A stretch of 64,000 nucleotides of DNA from Tissierellia bacterium (GTDB lineage: Bacteria > Bacillota > Clostridia > Tissierellales > Peptoniphilaceae): contig JAUMWX010000001.1 in assembly GCA_030529425.1 (NCBI GenBank), positions 310,001 through 374,000 on the forward strand, in the 5' to 3' direction. The notes below the pieces were generated by a model. It did not search any database. It was not told the origin of the DNA and saw nothing but the letters and a program-made list of their open reading frames with translations. A program made the translations under genes and the position numbers. Positions 63,033 through 64,000 of the stretch are shown piece after piece. The stretch's first letter is position 1, and the number at the start of each line of letters is the position of its first letter.

Positions 63033-64000
63033 ATTGCTTAAGAATTTAAATAAAGAACAAAAAGAAGCTGTTTTACAAACAAATGGACCGATTTTGATAC
63101 TTGCCGGGGCAGGTTCGGGGAAAACCAGGGTTTTGACGACTAAGATAGCATATCTTGTAGAAGAAATGAATGTTAGAGAAGATAATATTTTGGCATTTAC
63201 ATTTACAAATAAAGCTGCTAAGGAAATGAAAGAGAGAATTTCTCTAACGCTTAATAAAAATGTAGATCATATGTGGATTGGAACATTTCATAGTATTTGC
63301 TCCAGAATACTTCGAAAAAATATTGAAAGAATAGGTTTTAAGTCTAATTTTACAATTTATGACACTCAGGATTCAAAAACTTTGATAAAAGAAATCATGA
63401 AGGATTTAAAAATTGATGAAAAAACTCTTTCCGTTTCAAATGTCATCGGTAAAGTTTCAGACTATAAAAATAGATTTGTAAACTGGGAAGAGGTAGCCGA
63501 AAATTCAATATATGAAAGCCAAAAAAATATAGCGGAAATATATAAGCAATATGAGAAAAGAAAAAAGGCGAACAATGCTCTTGACTTTGATGATTTAATA
63601 TTAAAAACATTGGAACTGCTGAGAAATTCACAGGATGTCAGAGAATATTATGCAGACTTGTTTGAATATGTGTTTGTAGATGAATATCAAGATACAAATA
63701 AATCTCAATATGAATTGATTAAATTATTGTCCTACAAATATAGAAATATTTGTGTCGTAGGTGACGGTGACCAATCAATCTATAGTTGGAGAGGTGCGGA
63801 TATAACCAATATATTGAATTTTGAGTCTGATTTCAAAAATGCAAGAATAATTTTATTGGAGCAAAATTATAGATCTACAACTAAAATTTTGGATGCTGCA
63901 AATCAACTTATCAGAAATAATATTGAAAGAAAAGATAAAAATCTGTGGACCGAAAATTCTAAAGGAAAGGATATAGTGTTCAGACTTTCCAAGAGTGAAT
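63022..64000 (+). CDS. UvrD/PcrA-family ATP-dependent helicase (3' truncated)
   Basis: The first 326 residues of a superfamily 1A DNA helicase. It begins MISKLLKNLNKEQKEAVL (Q-motif), with Walker A ILAGAGSGKTRVL, motif Ia TFTNKAAKEMKERI, motif II FVDEYQDTN, motif III VGDGDQSIYSWRGAD and motif IV EQNYRST. The order and spacing fit PcrA rather than AddA or RecB. The frame is open to the end of the window. SD GGGG lies 5 bases before the ATG. Confidence 0.95.
   Translation, partial: MISKLLKNLNKEQKEAVLQTNGPILILAGAGSGKTRVLTTKIAYLVEEMNVREDNILAFTFTNKAAKEMKERISLTLNKNVDHMWIGTFHSICSRILRKNIERIGFKSNFTIYDTQDSKTLIKEIMKDLKIDEKTLSVSNVIGKVSDYKNRFVNWEEVAENSIYESQKNIAEIYKQYEKRKKANNALDFDDLILKTLELLRNSQDVREYYADLFEYVFVDEYQDTNKSQYELIKLLSYKYRNICVVGDGDQSIYSWRGADITNILNFESDFKNARIILLEQNYRSTTKILDAANQLIRNNIERKDKNLWTENSKGKDIVFRLSKSE

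Overview
The window is AT-rich, densely coding DNA from an anaerobic low-GC Gram-positive bacterium. The combined markers fit Tissierellia/Peptoniphilaceae-type cocci best: Firmicutes-type L10 and folate riboswitch leaders, a lower mevalonate pathway, AsnA, an NQR-type sodium pump, FeoB with its Cys-rich partner, and a 3D/G5 cell-wall protein. That placement is inference; no rRNA is present. I found no phage, transposase, CRISPR array or tRNA. It reads as ordinary chromosome, organised in short operons closed by strong hairpin terminators. Many genes overlap by 1-20 bases, and promoters with an extended -10 (TGATATAAT) recur.

Layout. 1-4.4 kb: 3' end of mnmA, an MtaD-type deaminase, an AcpS-NnrD fusion and alr. 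4.4-8.9 kb: an orphan MazF, a DJ-1 protein, a MATE transporter, a His-rich CDF metal transporter and a phosphoesterase. 9.0-15.2 kb: an apt-aroF-aroB-aroA operon ending in an 852-residue protein that carries chorismate synthase, chorismate mutase, shikimate dehydrogenase and shikimate kinase. 15.3-18.7 kb: rpmG-secE-nusG-rplK-rplA and rplJ-rplL, with L1-stalk mimics and an L10 leader. 18.8-26.7 kb: a nucleotidase-like protein, YibE/F, an M3 peptidase, and a lipoprotein-MBOAT-DHHW surface O-acylation cluster. 26.7-31.8 kb: a CPBP protease (minus strand) and nqrBCDEF without nqrA.

31.9-38.1 kb, mostly minus strand: an unknown protein, an FMN reductase, a GH20 remnant, the feoA-feoA-feoB-Cys-rich operon, a plus-strand methyltransferase and nagB. 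38.2-44.5 kb: a DAACS symporter, a lipase-like hydrolase, two membrane proteins, YvcK and three poorly known proteins. 44.6-52.4 kb: DUF3793 plus flavodoxin, an ABC-F ATPase, a THF riboswitch with a folate ECF component, DUF1846 and a P1B metal ATPase. 52.4-57.5 kb: asnA (minus) and mvk-mvaD-pmk-fni. 57.5-64 kb: a G5/3D wall protein (minus), a zinc-ribbon protein, a FUSC-type exporter, tsaE-tsaB-rimI-tsaD and the start of a UvrD/PcrA helicase.

Most notable: the four-enzyme aromatic fusion; an NQR locus with no NqrA; a shared 18-bp metalloregulator-like operator lying over both the feo and the DUF3793-flavodoxin promoters, which links iron uptake to flavodoxin replacement; and several RNA regulators (THF riboswitch, L10 leader, two L1 mimics). 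Function calls come from family motifs read by eye; no database search was run.
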